The notes under the pieces: model-generated
Told to the model about the DNA's origin: nothing
Database searches by the model: none
The model's input: the letters and a program-made list of their open reading frames with translations, nothing else
Program-made: the position numbers and the translations under genes
Shown here: in pieces, positions 6,883 to 10,358 of the stretch
How the letters are laid out: each line of letters begins with the position of its first letter
How positions within the stretch are numbered: position 1 is the stretch's first letter
NCBI GenBank assembly: GCA_964448935.1
Contig: CAYVBE010000157.1
Location: 1 to 10,358 of the forward strand
Reading direction: 5' to 3'
DNA length: 10,358 bases
Source: CAYVBE01 sp964448935
GTDB lineage: Bacteria; Planctomycetota; Brocadiia; SM23-32

Positions 6883-9800
6883 TCATCTCCCCCAGCGCTC
6901 CACGGTGCCGTTTTCCAGGGAGATGAACACGCTGCCGTGCGCGGCGGACAGGCCGTCGTGAACCGGCATGGCGTCCAGTTCGACCTGGGAGATGCTCTCC
7001 CCGCTCTCGGGCGAGACCAGCTGGAGATAGACGCCGTACTCCCCCTTGATGGACGCCAGGGCCGCTTCGGGGTCTTCGTAGGCCAGCACTCCGCTCAATC
7101 TCTCCCGCCGGTCCACGGCTCCGGCGACGATGAGCTTCCCCGGCGTCAGGGCCACGGCGCGGACGATCAGTGAATCGGTGTCGGACCAGGTGGGTTTCGG
7201 GGCTTTCGGCAGGCCCTGTTTCCTGCGCTCGTCCCAGTTGAACGAACCGGTCGTCTTCACCATGGTTTTCGGCGACCGGAACAGGTGGTAGGAGTCCTCG
7301 TGCTGGCTTCTGCGCGAGCCGGAGACATGCTCCCGGCCGTAGCCGTAGACGCTCTCGTCGTCGAAGCAGAGGATCCGCCCGCAGACGGTCTCGCGCCACG
7401 AGGAGTGCCAGCCCCGCCAGCCGCCGGCCACGTCGGTGCCCAGGAACCAGTAGGAGCGCACAAACCACTCCTCCTCCAGGAACCCGTGTATGGGCACGAG
7501 GTGCGGCACGCGCTCGTCGAGTTTCCTCAGGTCTGCGTCGTAACACAGATGTTTCAGGAACACGGTGCGCCCGTCGCCGGAGAGCAGGTCGTGGCTGACG
7601 CCGTCCATGTCGCAAAGGGCGGAGCGCCCCAGTTGCCGGCCCGTGGCCGCGTCCACGTTGCTCTCCACGTGTTTCGCCAGGATCGCCCCCGTGGCGGGGT
7701 CCAGCTTGTAGAGGACGATGCCGCCGTCGAGGAAGCTGTTCCGCCCGGCGGTGACATACAGCGCGCCGTTCTGGGCCAACACCGATCCGTGAGCCGGCCA
7801 GAGGGATTCGAGCTGTCCGTGAATCGAGACCAGACGCTCCGCGGGCGCCGCGCAGAACCGCCAGATCAGTTCGCCATCCGTGGCCCTCAGGCAGGTCACG
7901 CGCCCGTCCATTGAGCCGAAGATCACCGTCCCGCGGTAGAATGTCGGCGAGCTGTCCACCCGCGCGCCGGCGGTATGGGTCCATTTCACGGACCCGTCGG
8001 CGGCATCCAGGGCGTAGACCGTGTGCTCATCCGAGACTGCCACGAAGACCGCGTCGCCGACGACGACCGGCTGGGCGGCGTTCCTGGGCAACTTCACGCT
8101 CCACATTTTGCGCAACTCGCCCGGAATGGCCGTCTCGACGAAGGAGCGCCGCGAGCTGTCGGCGCGGTGCATGGGCCAGGAGCCCTTCGGGGCGGCCCCG
8201 TCGGCTTCCGGCCGGGCCCCGCCCCGCTCATATCGCTCCCGAACGGGCGGAGGCTCGGGACGCCCAGGCACGGTGGCGATGAAGCCGTTGAGCTTCACCA
8301 TCTGTGCGCACCCACAGGGATGGGGCGGCGCGTAGAGCATGCCGTTGGCCGGCACGATGCCGAGCTGGCAACTGCCGCGTATCCAGCTATTGCGGATCAT
8401 GTCGCCCGTGGTCAGGTTCCTGGTGTCAATGCCGGCGCCGCCGATAAACACCTCGTCGCCCGCCGCCTTGTTGCGGTAGCAGCGGTGGTGCGTTCCCGCC
8501 TTCAGGCCGATGCTCCTGCCGCGCGGCAGGCTGACGGGCTGTCCGGTCTTCAGGTCAAAGGCGCCGCGATTGGTGTAAACCAAATCCTCCATCACCATGA
8601 CGTCCACCGCAGCGTTGTAGAGTTCTTGGGCAGGTTGGGACCAGAGTTCCTCGCCCGTTGCGGCGTCATAGGCGGTCAGCTCACTCCTCCAGTTGCGGGA
8701 GAAGCCGTTCGTGCTCCAGCCGTGCACGCCCCATTCGACCCTGTCGTCCGCGGGCGCGAACTGCGGGTCATCCGAGTCCTCCTTCGGGCGGCGGTCCGCG
8801 CACAGCAGCACCTCGTCGGTGGCCACCACGGTCGGCGCCGAAAAACTCATGCGGCGGGCCATCGTCGGACGTGGGGTCTTCCACAACTCCTCACCCGTTC
8901 CTGCGTCCAGCGCGCCGACGCCGTCCAGGTCCTGATAGAAGACGCGCCCGTTCCGCACGGTCATCGTCAGCGGGAGCAGCGCGTTGTCCTCGCCGAAATC
9001 CTTCCGCCACAGCAGCTTGCCGCTCCCCCGGTCCAGCGCCATGATGCAGCGGAAGTCACTCGGCCCGGGTTCACCGCGCTCGGACAGGCCCCCGCCCCGG
9101 CGGTGGACCTCGGAGGTGCCGACCGCCAGATACAGCCGGCCGCCGACCACGGATATCTCCTCGGCATACTCGGTGCCTGAAAGGACCCGAACTGTCTCGC
9201 CCGTGTCGGCGTCGAGCACGCTGACCGGCGCGGCCAGGCCAAGAGTTACGTAAACCCGGTCCTCCACAGCAGTAAGCCGCCTCGGCAGGTGTGCCGGCCC
9301 GCTGCGGAAATGTCGCAGGTGGTCCACCCACGGTCCGACGTCCCGCTTCCAGAGCAGCCGCCCGTTGAAAGCGTCGCGCGCAACCAGCTTCCATTGCGCG
9401 GGGAAGCGGACGGAGTCCAGCGGCGCCTCGTCCACGATGGTGAAGAGGCGCCCATGAGCGACCGCCACGGCGCTCACGCTGGCAAGCTGCTCGTGACTGC
9501 GCATCCACTTCGGCCCGGCGACCCACTGGATGGAGGTGGGCGGCCCGACGCGCTCGTCGTCGGAGCGCGCGTTGTTGTCCGGCCCGTGCAGGAAGTGCGT
9601 CCAGTCGTCAATGTCGCCCGGCCACCGCTTCCCGGTGATCCGGAAGGGCTCCTCGGTCAGGTCAACCAGCACCCCGCCGGGCGCCAGGACGCGGAGCATT
9701 TCCTCCCGTGTGACTTCGAACTGGTCACCGACCACCAGCAGGTTGACCAGATTGTCCACATATGGCAGATGCCGTCCATCGAACCGACGGACGCTCACAG

Positions 9801-10068
9801 AGCCGTAGACACCTTGTTCCCGGATGGCCCCACGCGCCCGGCGGACAGTTTCCCGGTCAACCGCCAGCCCCTGCACCAGATAATCCCCGTCCGCACGGAG
9901 GGCGGCCGCCAACTCGCCGTCGCCAACGCCCAGGTGGACCACCAGCCCGGCGGTGACGCCGGATTCCTCCAGGATTGATCTCGCCTCTTCGTCCACGGCC
10001 GCGACGCACAGGCCGGCGGCCAGTGCGAGGATTGCCAGTGCGACCAGGGGTGTTTTGGGAGTGGACAT
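6883..10068 (-). CDS. Exported PQQ-like propeller protein with methyltransferase-like N-terminus (paralogue A)
   Basis: 1061 aa. The ATG at 10068-10066 is the first possible start: the frame runs open upstream to a TAA with no ATG, GTG or TTG. No Shine-Dalgarno precedes it. Residues 1-24 are a signal peptide (core LVALAILALAAGL, likely cut after CVAA). Residues about 26-136 match a class I methyltransferase fold better than the paralogue does: VVHLGVGDGELAAAL as the SAM loop, VRRFDGRHLPYVDNLVNLLV as the central strand, EEMLRVLAPGGVL after it. PQQ-like repeats follow, e.g. at 227-242, 342-355, 384-397, 463-477, 684-697 and 724-738. A Pro/Glu/Arg-rich linker (about 600-628) separates two propeller halves. 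The first half ends with the motif THHRCYR (526-532), RGSC (564-567) and PCGC (584-587). Function is unknown; BamB-like scaffolding, ligand binding or a redox role are all open. It lies between two paralogues in the same direction. Confidence 0.85.
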   Translation of the reverse strand: MSTPKTPLVALAILALAAGLCVAAVDEEARSILEESGVTAGLVVHLGVGDGELAAALRADGDYLVQGLAVDRETVRRARGAIREQGVYGSVSVRRFDGRHLPYVDNLVNLLVVGDQFEVTREEMLRVLAPGGVLVDLTEEPFRITGKRWPGDIDDWTHFLHGPDNNARSDDERVGPPTSIQWVAGPKWMRSHEQLASVSAVAVAHGRLFTIVDEAPLDSVRFPAQWKLVARDAFNGRLLWKRDVGPWVDHLRHFRSGPAHLPRRLTAVEDRVYVTLGLAAPVSVLDADTGETVRVLSGTEYAEEISVVGGRLYLAVGTSEVHRRGGGLSERGEPGPSDFRCIMALDRGSGKLLWRKDFGEDNALLPLTMTVRNGRVFYQDLDGVGALDAGTGEELWKTPRPTMARRMSFSAPTVVATDEVLLCADRRPKEDSDDPQFAPADDRVEWGVHGWSTNGFSRNWRSELTAYDAATGEELWSQPAQELYNAAVDVMVMEDLVYTNRGAFDLKTGQPVSLPRGRSIGLKAGTHHRCYRNKAAGDEVFIGGAGIDTRNLTTGDMIRNSWIRGSCQLGIVPANGMLYAPPHPCGCAQMVKLNGFIATVPGRPEPPPVRERYERGGARPEADGAAPKGSWPMHRADSSRRSFVETAIPGELRKMWSVKLPRNAAQPVVVGDAVFVAVSDEHTVYALDAADGSVKWTHTAGARVDSSPTFYRGTVIFGSMDGRVTCLRATDGELIWRFCAAPAERLVSIHGQLESLWPAHGSVLAQNGALYVTAGRNSFLDGGIVLYKLDPATGAILAKHVESNVDAATGRQLGRSALCDMDGVSHDLLSGDGRTVFLKHLCYDADLRKLDERVPHLVPIHGFLEEEWFVRSYWFLGTDVAGGWRGWHSSWRETVCGRILCFDDESVYGYGREHVSGSRRSQHEDSYHLFRSPKTMVKTTGSFNWDERRKQGLPKAPKPTWSDTDSLIVRAVALTPGKLIVAGAVDRRERLSGVLAYEDPEAALASIKGEYGVYLQLVSPESGESISQVELDAMPVHDGLSAAHGSVFISLENGTVERWGR

Positions 10069-10089
10069 GGTGGACCCGGTGAATTGAGT

Positions 10090-10097
10090 GGGGGGGG
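10090..10097. repeat. Eight-G homopolymer run in the leader of paralogue A
   Basis: Eight consecutive G on the plus strand (C8 in the minus-strand mRNA) lie 22-29 nt upstream of the ATG of paralogue A. Runs of this length can slip in replication. It is outside the coding sequence, so slippage would change leader length rather than the frame. Confidence 0.6.
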
Positions 10098-10129
10098 ACG
10101 AGTGCCGGTGCCGTGCGTTTTATGGCATG

Positions 10130-10141
10130 CCTCCTATTCTA
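10130..10141 (-). promoter_or_regulatory. Weak -10-like box and detached AGGAGG upstream of paralogue A
   Basis: TAGAAT (10136-10141) matches five of six bases of a sigma-70 -10 box. The only -35-like sequence nearby, TTGCCT, is 21 nt away, which is too far for a good promoter. AGGAGG (10130-10135) directly follows but is about 60 nt from the ATG of paralogue A; the ATG just after it opens only two codons before a stop. I regard both as weak signals in an otherwise unexplained spacer. Confidence 0.2.
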
Positions 10142-10225
10142 TCGGACCTGCCGGGGCGATACAGGCAACGTAGTGGTCCATGACACTTGATTTTGCAGGT
10201 TCAGGGCCATGGTGGTGAGGTCAAT

Positions 10226-10276
10226 TCAAGGCGCGGCAACAAAGCCACACTCACAGGCCCTGCGCGCCGTGTTCAT
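10226..10276 (-). CDS. Possible 16-codon leader ORF
   Basis: ATG at 10276-10274 is preceded by GGGAGG with 7 nt spacing, the best ribosome binding site in this spacer. It encodes MNTARRACECGFVAAP and then TGA. It begins 23 bp after the stop codon of the upstream PQQ paralogue. I recognise no family. It could be a translated leader of the next gene, the remains of a lost gene start, or a chance ORF behind a purine-rich stretch. The stem TCACAGG/CCTGTGA (10251-10257 with 10288-10294) encloses the ribosome binding site and start codon in its loop. Confidence 0.25.
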   Translation of the reverse strand: MNTARRACECGFVAAP

Positions 10277-10299
10277 TCTTGCTCCTCCCTGTGAATCCC

Positions 10300-10358
10300 T
10301 CACTGCGGCTCTCCGTAGCAGATCAGGCTTCCGTCTTCGCAGGCCAGGTACAGCGCAC
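10300..10358 (-). CDS. C-terminal end of a third PQQ-like propeller protein
   Basis: Too short for ordinary ORF finding, but clear by comparison. The minus strand reads ALYLACEDGSLICYGEPQ and then TGA (10302-10300), and the frame is open to the window edge. The two complete paralogues end the same way: GRLFMALTDGRIVCFGAGE in the 1108-aa protein and GSVFISLENGTVERWGR in the 1061-aa protein. The pattern is a closing propeller strand, D/N-G turn, then a last strand ending near Gly. Gene order and strand also fit, making a tandem set of at least three. The remainder lies outside the window, so domain content upstream is unknown. Confidence 0.7.
   Translation of the reverse strand, partial: ALYLACEDGSLICYGEPQ

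Noticed and set aside
3415..10068. Quinoprotein alcohol dehydrogenase assignment from the PQQ-like repeats.
   Set aside because: The repeats alone do not show PQQ binding; BamB and other scaffolds have them too. I see no catalytic signature of the dehydrogenases, and the architecture with an N-terminal methyltransferase-like domain differs.
1..10358. tRNA, rRNA, insertion sequence, transposase or phage genes.
   Set aside because: No cloverleaf, rRNA-like stretch, transposase motif or flanking terminal inverted repeats were seen in the spacers or edges.

Overview
The window is a GC-rich stretch whose recognisable genes all lie on the minus strand, so it reads from right to left. The proteins suggest a free-living member of the Planctomycetota or a related PVC-type lineage. 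The reasons are very large exported PQQ-repeat propellers with a methyltransferase-like N-terminus, a mixture of secreted glycoside hydrolases, and long hairpin-rich intergenic spacers. This assignment is an inference from gene content; the window holds no rRNA or other marker gene.

Layout in transcription order. (1) At the right edge, 10300-10358 holds the last 18 codons of a PQQ-repeat protein that continues outside the window. (2) A 231-bp spacer follows, containing a 16-codon ORF with a good ribosome binding site, a GC-rich leader and an 8-G run. (3) 6883-10068 encodes a 1061-aa exported protein: signal peptide, methyltransferase-like domain, then PQQ-like propeller repeats. (4) A 141-bp spacer carries a plausible sigma-70 promoter with an 8-bp palindrome at the predicted start. 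(5) 3415-6741 encodes a 1108-aa paralogue of the previous protein. (6) A 290-bp spacer is filled with short hairpins resembling REP elements. (7) 281-3124 encodes a 947-aa exported clan GH-A-like glycoside hydrolase. (8) After only 23 bp, 1-257 is the N-terminus of an exported GH43-like five-bladed propeller enzyme, cut by the left edge.

How they may work together: the left pair looks like a translationally close secreted carbohydrate-degrading unit. The right part is a tandem family of at least three divergent paralogues of exported propeller proteins whose function I do not know. The two complete paralogues share a strikingly spaced set of four cysteines with flanking His and Arg at the end of the first propeller half, a near-identical block in the second half, and an N-terminal Rossmann methyltransferase-like domain behind a signal peptide, where SAM should not be available. 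This tandem paralogue family is the part of the window most likely to represent an undescribed system. Its link to the glycoside hydrolases is by neighbourhood only.
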